Shown: positions 1 to 9,367 of the stretch, piece by piece
Position numbering within the stretch: the first letter of the stretch is position 1
Layout of the letters: each line of letters starts with the position of its first letter
Source of the DNA: Aquitalea magnusonii
Lineage (GTDB): Bacteria; Pseudomonadota; Gammaproteobacteria; Burkholderiales; Chromobacteriaceae
Direction of reading: 5' to 3'
Length of the DNA stretch: 64,000 bases
Assembly: GCF_002217795.2 (NCBI RefSeq)
Contig: NZ_AP018823.1
Location: forward strand, 1,984,001-2,048,000
Notes under the pieces: model-generated
What the model was told of the DNA's origin: nothing
What the model saw: the letters and a program-made list of their open reading frames with translations, nothing else
Databases searched by the model: none
Translations under genes and position numbers: made by a program

Positions 1-22
1 GCCAAAGTGTGAAATCTCATTT

Positions 23-70
23 GGCACCAAGAAAAAGGCCCTGTTTTAACAGGGCCTTTTTCTTGGTGCC
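23..70. terminator. Strong bidirectional intrinsic terminator
   Basis: A perfect inverted repeat with arms of 21 bases (GGCACCAAGAAAAAGGCCCTG and its complement) closes on a TTTTAA loop. The A-run in one arm and the T-run in the other give a U-tract in either direction. It lies 133 bases beyond the stop of the large minus-strand gene at 203, so it can end that transcript and any transcript entering from the left. Confidence 0.8.
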
Positions 71-202
71 ATCAAATGTAACCGCTTGCTGGAGCATTTG
101 TATCGCCCCGCTTCTCGGCCAGAACAGTCATCGGGGGTAAGTATTTCCAATAACCGCTTAGTTTCTGTAGCCGACTGCCAAGGCGGCCTCACTCAAACGC
201 GG

Positions 203-3200
203 TTATTGTGAGCCCATATTCAGTAATAGATGATAAAAAATTATTTCCCGATGACCACGCCAACGTCGTTCCATGCCAATCCATAGATGACCCTTAAAGT
301 CAAGTGTCCGAATACTACCGTCTGTCAGCGAGTCGATAGTGAACCCAGTGTAGTTTTGGCTCGCAATGAATGCGGAGTAGCCGCTAACCAAAGCATCAAA
401 ATCATTGACATCGCAATATGCGACGATGAAAACAGGACTAAGAGATTCATTGTCATAGCCTGCGATTTTATTTAGATGATCAGAAATAACCTTGGCGTCT
501 TTTGAAAACAGCCGAAACGCTTCAAAGATAGAAATTCGTCTGTTTTTTGCATCCGTGATGAAAGCATCAATCTCTCCTGGGCTTTCGCCAGATGTCGACT
601 TTCCACCTCGCTTCTGATCTCTGAACCCGATACGGGCCTCAGCCATCCGCTTATCAAATAGCGACGTGAACCAATCGTTAATTAAATCCTCTTTGGAAAT
701 TCGAAAGCTAATACGATCTTCCAGATATTCTGAATGGATTTGCAGGTTTTTTTTCCGCAACAGCAATTCCTGAGCCACCTCAACTACTACATTTTTCAGG
801 AACTCATGTGGCTCTAGCTCTTGACCAACGATGGTTACATAGTCTTCAAATTCTTTGGATACGATCTGAGAGTAGTGTTTTTTTAGCTGGACTATGCTGC
901 GTTCCGATGCTTCATTTACCACCTGAATAAGTTGAAGCATGGATTTCTCGTTTGTCTTCACTACTTCATCAGCTAAGTCATCGATCCCCAACTCATCAGA
1001 TGCTTGGAAATTGAGATCCTGGTAGCGGGTTAGAATGTGTTGGGCAATCAGCGTGTCACCACGTTCCATAAGAGCCCTGCAGTAGGGGCGCAGAATTTCT
1101 CGTCGAGCCTGCTGGTCCGGGTTGAGTTTCCCCCAAAAATTGTCGATTTCTTGATCATGAAGCTGTCGGTATGCGTCCAAGATGTGAGCGATCCAGAGCG
1201 GCGGCATATTCTCTGGGGTAAGATCAATTAGGCTGTTGAGAAGCTGAGAAAGTGCATGACGCAGTCCCGTTGTGTCATCATTTATTTCATGGAGAGCCAC
1301 TCGACCTTTGAACAGCATAAAACTGAAGTTGTTGCTTTTATTTTCTTTGCACAACTGTTCCATGATGTCTATACACTTTTCAGGGGATGTTTCGCAATAG
1401 GCAGCCGCAATAATGTAGCGTCTAAACTGCTCGCATTCCCGGTTATATACATCTTCGTCATTTCGTGTAGGACCACCAATATTTTCGTGCGGCATCGAAA
1501 CCTTACGAGCTTCACGGGCATATTCTTCAGGGTGCCCCTTGAATGTTTCTAGGAGTTTGAGTAGGTGCCATTTATACTCATAGATTTGCCATTTTTTGCG
1601 CACCCTCAGAAAATGGGGATTTTTTGTATTGGAAAAACGATCTTGGTCAAAAATGCTTATCGCAGTACCTATTAACCTAGATGCTTGATCATAGTTTCCT
1701 GCATCCCAGGCCGATATGAAGGCTTGCTCAAGGCTAGACAACCCTAAATTTTCGGAATCAGGTGACTGCCGCGTCGCGATTATTTCCTGCAACTCCCGAG
1801 TGCGTGCAATCACATTGCAACGTTCGAGTAATATAAAAAGTTGGTTCAAGGGAACGTATGGCAAGCAACGATCGACTATCTCGTCATACAGCTCCCTCTC
1901 AAGTAGGTTGGTATAAGAACAGAATTGCGACCAAAGATCGTATTTTTCTAGATAAAACGCAGTATCAAATAAGTAAGTAGCTTCTTCGCGAGGACCAAAA
2001 CCAAGCATTCGGACGATTTCAACTACTCGGCTTGCAAAACGCTTCCAATCCTGAGGTATCCTGTGCGGCCGACCTACACACATCAAAACCTGAAGGTAAT
2101 GCCGAACTGCTGAAGCAACCGAAAAGTTATTCACATTCGAATAGCTCAATTTTGCTTGCCAGTCGCCACAACGATTCGATATCTCAAGGAGTTGAACCGG
2201 TCCTTCACTCCCAACAAGCTTGTGCCACGGAAGTGCCGAGAAGAAATCGTTAGGTTCTAGGCTGTGTTGTTTACCAGCTAAGCTTTCCACAATCTCTGCT
2301 CGGTAATAGCCAAGAAGATTCTCCCTTAAGTTACAAATCAATGTACCGGCAAGGTCAATACCAAGCTGCTCGATACGCTCAATCAGCCAGAATCCAAGAA
2401 AATACCAATGAAGCTGAGAACATTGGTGCGCATGCTTTATTTTCGTGGTTGCGCACCATTCGGAAAAAGCTTTCCCGAGTTGAACTACACGCTGATGGCT
2501 TAAGCTATCCAGAAAACAGAGTAGGAACTGATACTCGTGGCTTTCGGGAAAGTCTCGAGTATGAAAACCACATCGACCACCTAATAAATCAACTACCTTG
2601 AGCAGGCGGTCGCCACTATCCGGCTCTACCTCAATCGCTCGAAGGTATTCATGGCATACCAAATTTTGATAGCTTTTATCGAAATTCCGCATGAACGACT
2701 TGCTATCGCGACGACTGGAAAATGACTTTTGTGTCAGATAAAATAAGGCGACATCACAGGTGGCAGACTGTGATAATAAAAAAAGCTTGTAGGTGGCGCT
2801 TTCATAATCTGGAAGTACGTTAAACAGAAGGTGTTTAAGTAATGGGCGAGATGCGGCCAGTTCGAGGAGCTTTTCAACAAATCCATAAGACGCTAATAGG
2901 TGGCTCTCGATACGTATGCTGTCCTCAATAGAGAAACTCAGCAGCCATGTGTACAACAACTGCGGCTCTAGCCAATGTCCCGAGTAATGCCAATTTCTAA
3001 CGAGTTGCAGATCGGTGGTGTTGTCAGAGCTAGGTAATGGATAAGCAGCTCTCAGTGTGTCCAGTGTTGGCTTTTCAAACCCAATGACATCTTGGCATTC
3101 TGAAGGACTATTCCCGTCTGCATCAATTGTGTATTTCAGGTGAGTGCTAACAGGGATGGCAATATGCGAAAACCTATCCTTGTTAATGGCCTGCCTTTTC

Positions 3201-3973
3201 AGCGTTTCGGAGGTGGTGAAAAGCCCGCTGTCTTGAGCCACGTAAGCTAACAGTTGGTTGTTAAACTCTGCTTTCTGTTCATAGTCGCTATCGCCAAATA
3301 GCACCGGAAAAGCCCATTCGCAATTAACACGTAAGCACAGCATCCATCGTTCAAACGCTTCGCTTGGTTCGAGGATCGCTCGCAGCCTTTGCCATAAATA
3401 TGTACTGACTAAGGAGTCAAAATTTATATTGCCCGGATGCAGCTTGAAATAGATGTCTTCAAGGCTTAGCTCAGGAATAAGTTCAGCTACAGGTGTGCTG
3501 CCAAAATGATCCGCCAGAAGCTTCTGTAGTTCATCTACAGGGCATACATAATGAGGCTGAATGTAGCCATTCCGCCCCCAGCAAATGTCCTTAAGGTGTT
3601 CAATAGCCTGAATTAGCGGAATAAGGATCGGATCTACATCATCTTGATTTGGAGACCTGCTGTGCACAGTGCACCAGTCGGCATAAAAACCAACCAGCCC
3701 CAACTCTTCGAGTAATGATAGTGGCAGGCTTACCCCCTCAAACTGACGTGCATCAGGGGTATGTGGCCACTCTTGATGTCCTGCAAGCACTTCTCGAACA
3801 GTCATGCGATCCAACCTTGGAGTAGCCAAGGTCGCATGAGCTAGAAAAATCGACAACGCCTTTGCATGGATGTGGTCCGAATGCCAATGGAGTTTGGGTT
3901 CTCGATTATTCGTCGAGAATCCGGTTAGGATAGATTTGAGGTGCTGCCAGTTTTCTGAGTAGTTCTGGGTCAT
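203..3973 (-). CDS. Large helical protein of unknown function, candidate defence protein
   Basis: A 1256-residue soluble protein that I do not recognise. I see no signal peptide, membrane segment or P-loop. The middle (about residues 400-1000) looks all-helical and repeat-like, as in TPR/HEAT scaffolds. Near the C-terminus is the segment GEIDAFI, followed about 13 residues later by ISIFEAF. This resembles the D...ExK strands of a PD-(D/E)xK nuclease fold, but the position of the lysine is Phe, so the site may be degenerate. The start is the ATG at 3973, with no strong ribosome site. It shares strand with the 83-aa gene, HerA and DUF4297 genes upstream, which suggests a defence or mobile-element role. 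That is context inference only. Base composition is lower in GC than the core genes to the right. Confidence 0.75.
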   Translation of the reverse strand: MTQNYSENWQHLKSILTGFSTNNREPKLHWHSDHIHAKALSIFLAHATLATPRLDRMTVREVLAGHQEWPHTPDARQFEGVSLPLSLLEELGLVGFYADWCTVHSRSPNQDDVDPILIPLIQAIEHLKDICWGRNGYIQPHYVCPVDELQKLLADHFGSTPVAELIPELSLEDIYFKLHPGNINFDSLVSTYLWQRLRAILEPSEAFERWMLCLRVNCEWAFPVLFGDSDYEQKAEFNNQLLAYVAQDSGLFTTSETLKRQAINKDRFSHIAIPVSTHLKYTIDADGNSPSECQDVIGFEKPTLDTLRAAYPLPSSDNTTDLQLVRNWHYSGHWLEPQLLYTWLLSFSIEDSIRIESHLLASYGFVEKLLELAASRPLLKHLLFNVLPDYESATYKLFLLSQSATCDVALFYLTQKSFSSRRDSKSFMRNFDKSYQNLVCHEYLRAIEVEPDSGDRLLKVVDLLGGRCGFHTRDFPESHEYQFLLCFLDSLSHQRVVQLGKAFSEWCATTKIKHAHQCSQLHWYFLGFWLIERIEQLGIDLAGTLICNLRENLLGYYRAEIVESLAGKQHSLEPNDFFSALPWHKLVGSEGPVQLLEISNRCGDWQAKLSYSNVNNFSVASAVRHYLQVLMCVGRPHRIPQDWKRFASRVVEIVRMLGFGPREEATYLFDTAFYLEKYDLWSQFCSYTNLLERELYDEIVDRCLPYVPLNQLFILLERCNVIARTRELQEIIATRQSPDSENLGLSSLEQAFISAWDAGNYDQASRLIGTAISIFDQDRFSNTKNPHFLRVRKKWQIYEYKWHLLKLLETFKGHPEEYAREARKVSMPHENIGGPTRNDEDVYNRECEQFRRYIIAAAYCETSPEKCIDIMEQLCKENKSNNFSFMLFKGRVALHEINDDTTGLRHALSQLLNSLIDLTPENMPPLWIAHILDAYRQLHDQEIDNFWGKLNPDQQARREILRPYCRALMERGDTLIAQHILTRYQDLNFQASDELGIDDLADEVVKTNEKSMLQLIQVVNEASERSIVQLKKHYSQIVSKEFEDYVTIVGQELEPHEFLKNVVVEVAQELLLRKKNLQIHSEYLEDRISFRISKEDLINDWFTSLFDKRMAEARIGFRDQKRGGKSTSGESPGEIDAFITDAKNRRISIFEAFRLFSKDAKVISDHLNKIAGYDNESLSPVFIVAYCDVNDFDALVSGYSAFIASQNYTGFTIDSLTDGSIRTLDFKGHLWIGMERRWRGHREIIFYHLLLNMGSQ

Positions 3974-4220
3974 ACCGAGTGTGGATTCGCTGTAATTTTA
4001 GTTTGCCGGCCACATTAGGGCCACAGGAAGTTATGAAATATGTCAGAAGGTTTGTAGTTTCCATTTGCGGAACTACAGCTTTTCAATTCGTAGCAGCACT
4101 TACGAAAATCACATCCATTGACCACAATGGCCGATCAATTTTCGGCTAAGAAGGTTCGCTGACAGACCATCGGCCATGGCGGTCGTAGGGTCAGTAAAAT
4201 GAGAAAAACTGCCATCGCTC

Positions 4221-4472
4221 CTATAGGAAGCACTGCATTCTTACCAAACTTGAACCGCATACGTTTTGAATGTAAACATCCATTTGGCAACTTTGTGTGA
4301 GATTACTCAGAGTTTCGCTACCCATAGAATAAAAATCTGGATGTGTAACAATATCTCCGAGCTCAGGCTCTGAAGAGTCGAGCAGCTCAAAGACGACAAA
4401 CTCTCCTTGCCCATCAATCTCGGCGGCGTACATGCCTCGGGCTGGATTAACAAATCTGACAATAGCTTTCAT
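4221..4472 (-). CDS. Small hypothetical protein (83 aa)
   Basis: Starting at the ATG at 4472, which has GAGGA placed 5 bases upstream, the product is 83 residues (MKAIVRFVNP...). A longer reading from 4505 lacks a ribosome site. The protein is soluble, acidic, probably beta-rich (an AEIDGQGEFVVFELLD stretch) and contains several cysteines. No motif was recognised. It sits alone between herA (252 bases upstream) and the 1256-aa gene (248 bases downstream), all on the minus strand. It may be a small accessory factor of the defence-like block or an unrelated cargo gene. Confidence 0.6.
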   Translation of the reverse strand: MKAIVRFVNPARGMYAAEIDGQGEFVVFELLDSSEPELGDIVTHPDFYSMGSETLSNLTQSCQMDVYIQNVCGSSLVRMQCFL

Positions 4473-4723
4473 TGGTTCCTCGGCGATGTATAACGTTGAA
4501 ATCACAAAACGCAGACAAACATACCTGCACTATTTCAGCAACAGCATTTTTCCTATTTTGACAGGCAACCAGAGTTACCTACCAAACACAGGAAGCGGGT
4601 GGACTGCAAATTTTTCCAAAGCTGGCATCAAACTTCAGGAGAGCTGGTCGGTTATAAAGCGACTGACCACCCTAATTGTTTGACATGCTAAACCACAGGA
4701 GCAGATTCGGATGGAGCCCAAAC

Positions 4724-6493
4724 TCACTCTTTGAGCCAAGCCCTCTTAATTCCAATGAAATCGATATTTTTCCACTCCTCCTTCCACAGTTGGAAGTATG
4801 GTATATCGGAAGAGGAAGGCTCCGGCTTACAGCGCCCCACCTTCACCAACGATGGCATGACGACGGCCTCGCCGATCAGTAAGGCCTCCCCCGCCCCTAG
4901 GGTTGGCAGCTTGTCGCATAGGTTGCCGAGTGTGTCCGGTAGAAGGCGCGACACATAGCTCTGGTCGCTCGGATTCGTCAGGCGCATCGCAAGAAAATTA
5001 CTGCACTGCGAAAAAATCGTCTCTGAGATCTCGGAGGGACGCTGACTGGAAAGCAGCAGCGTGACACCGTATTTACGTCCTTCCTTAGCGATGCGCTCAA
5101 TCGATAACTTCGAAGCTCGAAACCGTGCCAAGTCGCTGTTTGGTACGTACTTATGCGCCTCCTCGTAAACCAGCAATAGCGGCGCATCATTGTTGATGGT
5201 CTCCTTGACACTAGTTCTCATCACCTTGTAGTGGTAACCGTATTCGAACAAGATGCGCGAGATCAGCGACACAGTGATGCTGAGTACCTCGAAGGGCACG
5301 CCACTCAGGTCGACGACAGTGACGTTCGACTGCTTATCGCCGTAGCCCAAAAGGCTTTTGAGGGTGCTCTCTAACGTGGCCGTGTCTGCCGCCGAGCCGA
5401 AGAGAAACTGGAGCCTGTCTTGCGCCACCTTCGACTCGAAACGAGTAAAGAACTTGTCCAGCGACTTGTCTGCGTAGCTACCGGCAGTGATGCTTTGGGA
5501 TTTTGTTGGGTGAAATTCGAGCCGGCTCTCAAAGTACTTTTGGAGACGTTGGTCTGGAGTTAACAACAAGCCGTGCTTTGCGTCCGTTTTGCCCTCCGGG
5601 AGCAGTGAGTAGCTGCTATCCACCACCATGTATCGAGCCTCATCCTTCGAGTTCACGGTCTCGTTCTTGATGTTGTACAGCGCGTTCAATACCTCATGGA
5701 TATCGAATTTCAGTGGGCTATCGTAGAAGACGAACTTCGAAGCGGCGTTGTGCCGCTTCTTGTTCTCCGTGACTAACTGGCGAAACACGGCCGATTGGTT
5801 GTAGTTGTCACGTTCGCCCGTATCCAGCAGCACCTCTTCCAGCTCTTCGCTGTTGAGCAGCCAGTACGGTAGCGTCAGCGTGCTAGCATCGAGGAAGTTG
5901 GCGTCAGGAAAAGCTGTTTTGTATTCGGAGTGGATGTCGAAGATAACGATGTGGGAGTTGTTGAACGAATACTTGCCATTTTTTGCACTAACCGCTGTCT
6001 GAATGATCTTTGCGATAGTGTGGGACTTGCCTGCCCCAGTGGACCCCACCACGGCAATGTGCTTATTAAAGAATCGATCTCCATCGACGGGCACGTTGAT
6101 CTTGTCATTGGACGCCAACGCGCTGAAGACGAACTTCTTGGCCGGCTCGACGGAGTCTTCGAAGATCTTCTTGATATCGTCCTCCGTCGCCGGCGTCACG
6201 CCTGTGGGCGGAATGGTCAGCGTATCGCCACCTCGGATGAACTTGCCATCAGCAATGATGCCAAGTGGCAACGCCTCGATTATGTGACGACGCTCGGCCT
6301 TGTCATTCACTTCAATGCAGAAGTTTTCGATGATCGCGATCAGCGCGCAATCCTCGCTGTCGGTGATACGCAGGTAGGAGCCCACCTTGAGGCTCTTCTC
6401 ATTGGAAAATGCTGCGATATCGCCTACCGAGATCTTCACCTTGTCAGGGAAGACAGCAACCACTTCCGCCTTGATGTCGCTCGAATCGTTCAT
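4724..6493 (-). CDS. herA: HerA-type ATPase (DUF87/helicase HerA), partner of DUF4297
   Basis: A 589-residue HerA/FtsK-like P-loop ATPase. The N-terminal HAS-barrel-like segment (about 1-90) is followed by Walker A GSTGAGKS at 150-157 and a Walker B strand ending VYEEAHKY near residue 445. The later segments LLLSSQRPSEIS and NFLAMRLTNPSDQ are typical of the HerA/VirB4-like core. Such ATPases form hexamers that load on or pump DNA. Its ATG overlaps the stop of the DUF4297 gene by 4 bases, so the two are translationally coupled. HerA paired with DUF4297 is a described antiphage system in which the ATPase assembles with the nuclease. HerA in archaea works with NurA, and no NurA is present here. 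Confidence 0.9.
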   Translation of the reverse strand: MNDSSDIKAEVVAVFPDKVKISVGDIAAFSNEKSLKVGSYLRITDSEDCALIAIIENFCIEVNDKAERRHIIEALPLGIIADGKFIRGGDTLTIPPTGVTPATEDDIKKIFEDSVEPAKKFVFSALASNDKINVPVDGDRFFNKHIAVVGSTGAGKSHTIAKIIQTAVSAKNGKYSFNNSHIVIFDIHSEYKTAFPDANFLDASTLTLPYWLLNSEELEEVLLDTGERDNYNQSAVFRQLVTENKKRHNAASKFVFYDSPLKFDIHEVLNALYNIKNETVNSKDEARYMVVDSSYSLLPEGKTDAKHGLLLTPDQRLQKYFESRLEFHPTKSQSITAGSYADKSLDKFFTRFESKVAQDRLQFLFGSAADTATLESTLKSLLGYGDKQSNVTVVDLSGVPFEVLSITVSLISRILFEYGYHYKVMRTSVKETINNDAPLLLVYEEAHKYVPNSDLARFRASKLSIERIAKEGRKYGVTLLLSSQRPSEISETIFSQCSNFLAMRLTNPSDQSYVSRLLPDTLGNLCDKLPTLGAGEALLIGEAVVMPSLVKVGRCKPEPSSSDIPYFQLWKEEWKNIDFIGIKRAWLKE

Positions 6494-7725
6494 GCCTGCA
6501 TAACCTCCTGAAGCAGATAGGAATTACTACTCTTGATCTCATGAGTGACCTTGCCCTTGGGCATATGCGCGCGGTCCAGCGGCACCGCCTTGTAGAAGTC
6601 GTAAACCTCGATGACGGATCCAGAGGCTGCGGCAATGGTGGGGGCCAGTTGGTCGTCACTGGGTACGAACTTGATCCGCCAGAGCTGTTCTTTGGTGGGA
6701 TCCACGGCAAGCGCTCTGGGAGAGAATTCGGCACCGTGGAACGGATACCCGTCATTGAAGACGACCCCTTGGTCCCAAAGGCTCTTCTTGAGTTCGACTA
6801 GCTCGACAGGTGTCAGCCCCCGCAGAAGCACGTAGGGACAGAATCTGTCTGCCGGGGGAGTCCTCACGAGCTCCTTGTGCGAGAAGAACTCAGCCATTCG
6901 GACTAGCATTTCCGTGGCCTTGTTGACGTCGTACTCGCCGGCCATGTCAATGACGAAGAATCTCGAGGCCTTCGGCATCTTTGTTCTACCGAAATGGAAG
7001 TACTTCCGCCGGATCAGTCGGGCGTAGTAATCGGCTCCAAACTTCTGCTGCAGCCAGGCACTGAAGACAACGTCTTTGCGATTGACCTCCTGGAGAAACC
7101 TCTCCTTTGTGATCTTGCGCTTCACCTCGTCGGCTTGAATTGCGAGACCTTGAATCACATTGATCGCGCTCGGATAGTAGAAAACCTCCGCATCGATGCC
7201 GCTGCATCCCGGAATCTCCGACTGCAGCAGCCCGAGCAGCTTGGTCTGCTGTGCATCGTAGGAGAGCGCATTCACATCAATATCGAGCAGTGATCGAAAG
7301 GCCGCGAGTTGCGGCCCAGTGATCCCCAATTCCTCGTGGACCTTGTGCTCCACCTTGTCCTTCTTATAGGTGAGGAAGTTCGCCTTCAGGAAGTCATCTG
7401 TCAGGGGCAGCGCAAGCTTGTGTTGGCCGCTCTCGTAGTGCCCATAGAGCCGGTATTTGAAGAGCTGATCATTGGGGCATCCTGCAGCATGGAAATGCCG
7501 CAGCATGTGGATCACCGCCTCCTTGATCACGGAGTGGTTGTATTCCGTCCCCTCGTAATACTTGCACTGGACGTAGGCGCTGTCATTCCCATCGTCAAGG
7601 TCGACATCTTCGATCCCCTCCACCGTGACGCTCGCCTGCTTCGAGCCCTCCAGCAACCTCACGATCGTCTGGTCGAACTGGTAGAAATATCCCTTGATTG
7701 TCGCTGTGGCGCTGCGGTCAGTCAC
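6490..7725 (-). CDS. DUF4297-type nuclease of a DUF4297-HerA defence pair
   Basis: A 411-residue protein that opens with the DUF4297 pattern GYFYQFDQTIVRLLEG. It then has VEGIEDVDL (residues 35-43) and YVQCKYYEG (from 51). This matches the E...D...QxK form of the PD-(D/E)xK nuclease site seen in DUF4297/Cap4-like effectors, with D40/D42, Q53 and K55 as likely catalytic residues. The rest is probably helical and for assembly. The start codon is GTG at 7725, with AGAGAG upstream. It is the first gene of the operon and ends in a 4-base overlap with herA. The known role of the pair is DNA cleavage on phage infection; that this copy is active is inference. Confidence 0.85.
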   Translation of the reverse strand: MTDRSATATIKGYFYQFDQTIVRLLEGSKQASVTVEGIEDVDLDDGNDSAYVQCKYYEGTEYNHSVIKEAVIHMLRHFHAAGCPNDQLFKYRLYGHYESGQHKLALPLTDDFLKANFLTYKKDKVEHKVHEELGITGPQLAAFRSLLDIDVNALSYDAQQTKLLGLLQSEIPGCSGIDAEVFYYPSAINVIQGLAIQADEVKRKITKERFLQEVNRKDVVFSAWLQQKFGADYYARLIRRKYFHFGRTKMPKASRFFVIDMAGEYDVNKATEMLVRMAEFFSHKELVRTPPADRFCPYVLLRGLTPVELVELKKSLWDQGVVFNDGYPFHGAEFSPRALAVDPTKEQLWRIKFVPSDDQLAPTIAAASGSVIEVYDFYKAVPLDRAHMPKGKVTHEIKSSNSYLLQEVMQA

Positions 7726-7744
7726 GATAAGCTCTCTACATTAT

Positions 7745-7759
7745 TTACATGGGATGTAA
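7745..7759. promoter_or_regulatory. Palindrome upstream of the DUF4297-HerA operon
   Basis: TTACAT-GGG-ATGTAA is a perfect 6-base inverted repeat, 20 bases upstream of the DUF4297 GTG. Its position fits an operator or 5'-UTR hairpin. CATTGAAATG follows at 7762 and occurs again at 7908. No regulator is assigned. Confidence 0.4.
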
Positions 7760-8489
7760 TGCATTGAAATGTCTCCACGATGCCGATGAGGGAGTTGATT
7801 GACTTGCCGAGTTGTGATCGCCCAGTGAAATGGAGGCAAGGCTTGTGCTCCTGATGCATGGCGCTCTCGCACTTGGTTTGACATATGGATATATCAATAG
7901 CATGCTCCATTGAAATGATGTTGTCACTATGCTTTCACACCGGAAGCCTGTGGCGCGAACACAAGCAACAGCAGTCCTTACTTTTCAGTTGGACCAGGGC
8001 AATGCAAAGCACTGCACAGGCGGCAGGCAAGCATGGATGCCCTCTCATCTCTACTTGCTGGTGGAATACGGGACAAGCACATCGCAGTGGGACCGGCATA
8101 CATGCCAATGCACTCGTTTGACAATGTATTTGTTATTAAAAAATCTGGAAAATCAATTTAGAGAAAATTTCTCCAAAATTCTCGAATTGGATGGCGTTCT
8201 CCAATAACCATTGCAAAACTCTCACATAATACCAAGGCAACTACACGCCCAGCAGATCGCAATCCATACTGTTTAGCCAGCTAAATATCAAATCAATCTT
8301 CCTCTGCAATGCATGCAATTTCATTTATTTACCTAATTTGTTGCATTTACCCTTCTTTGCATTAAATGTAGGGTGATCTGAGTAAATGTGAGATTTTTTG
8401 ATTTTTTCTATTCGACACCTTGATCTATTCATGTCCATGAGCTTTTATATAACTTATCGAGCAATGGACCTCGAATGGAGATGATCGCC
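7760..8489. other. Intergenic region between defence operon and HTH gene
   Basis: About 730 bases without a convincing gene. It contains the repeated CATTGAAATG (7762 and 7908), TTGACA boxes near 7879 and 8117 that may be -35 elements, and an AT-rich stretch from 8120 to 8480 likely to hold the promoter of the HTH gene. Short open frames here lack ribosome sites and protein-like composition. Confidence 0.5.
8344..8388. promoter_or_regulatory. Inverted repeats in the HTH-gene promoter region
   Basis: CATTTAC at 8344 and GTAAATG at 8382 form an inverted pair. Between them TACCC and GTAGGG form a second, nested pair. Spacing and position (about 100-145 bases before the HTH gene start) suggest operator half-sites, perhaps for autoregulation by that gene. 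No consensus is known to me. Confidence 0.3.
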
Positions 8490-8759
8490 ATGAACTACTG
8501 CAAGACCCCTGATCAAGTTCGAGCTGAATTCAAAGCAAGCGGTTTATCTATTACCGCTTGGGCCAAAGCCTATGGATATCCTGTCGCCTCGGTATACCAG
8601 GTATTGAAGGGCGACAAGCAGTGCTGTCGGGGCATAAGCCATGAGATTGCCGTGAAGCTGGGGCTAAAAGAAGGCCGCCTTGGCGACGATTCTGAAGCAC
8701 TGACGCGGAGGCTTATGATTGACCAAAAAGCTGCTGAGCTAGCAAGCGTTGGCGATTAA
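8490..8759 (+). CDS. Small HTH DNA-binding regulator (phage/transposon type)
   Basis: An 89-residue protein. The start at 8490 is preferred because GGAG lies 9 bases upstream; an in-frame ATG at 8475 is the alternative. The pattern 'TPDQVRAEFKASGLSITAWA' followed by 'VYQVLKGDKQCCRG' and 'SHEIAVKLGLK' matches small HTH proteins common in Mu-like phages and transposons. In these, the second helix pair (AKAYGYPVASVYQVL) binds DNA. It lies between the minus-strand defence operon and the plus-strand tns operon. It could repress either or both, and control of transposition is the natural guess. A terminator follows at 8836. Confidence 0.75.
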   Translation: MNYCKTPDQVRAEFKASGLSITAWAKAYGYPVASVYQVLKGDKQCCRGISHEIAVKLGLKEGRLGDDSEALTRRLMIDQKAAELASVGD

Positions 8760-8835
8760 CTACCCCGTCCAACTTGAGAGGAGACTGAAATGTAACTTTG
8801 TGCACGTTGATTAATTAAGCGAGCACGGAAGAGCA

Positions 8836-8873
8836 AAGCCCCCAAGTTCTGCGAAAACTTGAGGGCTATTTGA
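8836..8873 (+). terminator. Intrinsic terminator after the HTH gene
   Basis: AGCCCCCAAGTT and AACTTGAGGGCT form a stem with one mismatch around a 7-base loop, followed by a short T-run (ATTTG). It lies about 80 bases after the HTH stop codon. Confidence 0.6.
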
Positions 8874-9367
8874 AACTGACTAGGTTTGCGATCCAGTCGA
8901 TTTCATTTTGGCTTTTCCGATAGGGACAGTCAAGGGCAATTTTGCTCGAGGCTGCCCCCGCTCGTCCTGGCAAAACTGGATACCGATCTGGTGCAAAACT
9001 GCAAAGGAAAAGCCATGAAATACCATCTGCCATTATGCGCGGCGAACTTGCTCGCCCCTGGGCGCCGCCCTTCTGTACCCAAGCCTTGTTGCTCGCGAGT
9101 ACGCAAACATGACTTGGCTAAATTGTTGGATCGGCTACATCCATCAATCTCACGGCCCCGGCCACACCTAGCACTGTCGCTGATCAAGAGAGTCGGTCTT
9201 GACCTCTATCTCGCTCCCAGACTCCAACCACTGCGGATGTCATTCCGCTCTTTTATGGCTGCATGCCACTTGGAAGCCTGGCTGGAAACACAGCTACTGT
9301 TAGCCAGGCTAATGGCCCCTCACTTTCGATCAGCCCCTCCCTCATCGACTCAAGGGGGAAATCCATC
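8874..9367. other. Region upstream of tnsA, probable transposon end/promoter zone
   Basis: About 490 bases with no credible gene. One 162-codon open frame (8886-9374) overlaps the tnsA start, is low in hydrophobic periodicity and lacks a ribosome site. In Tn7-like elements the end bound by TnsB lies just upstream of tnsA, so the end may be here or slightly left, for example around TGTAACTTTGTGCACG at 8792. I could not find the several repeated TnsB sites that would prove it. Confidence 0.35.

Noticed and set aside
8792..8822. TGTAACTTTGTGCACG... as a transposon end
   Set aside because: It looks like a TGT-type end, but I found no repeated TnsB sites or matching inverted end in the window, so it is not called.
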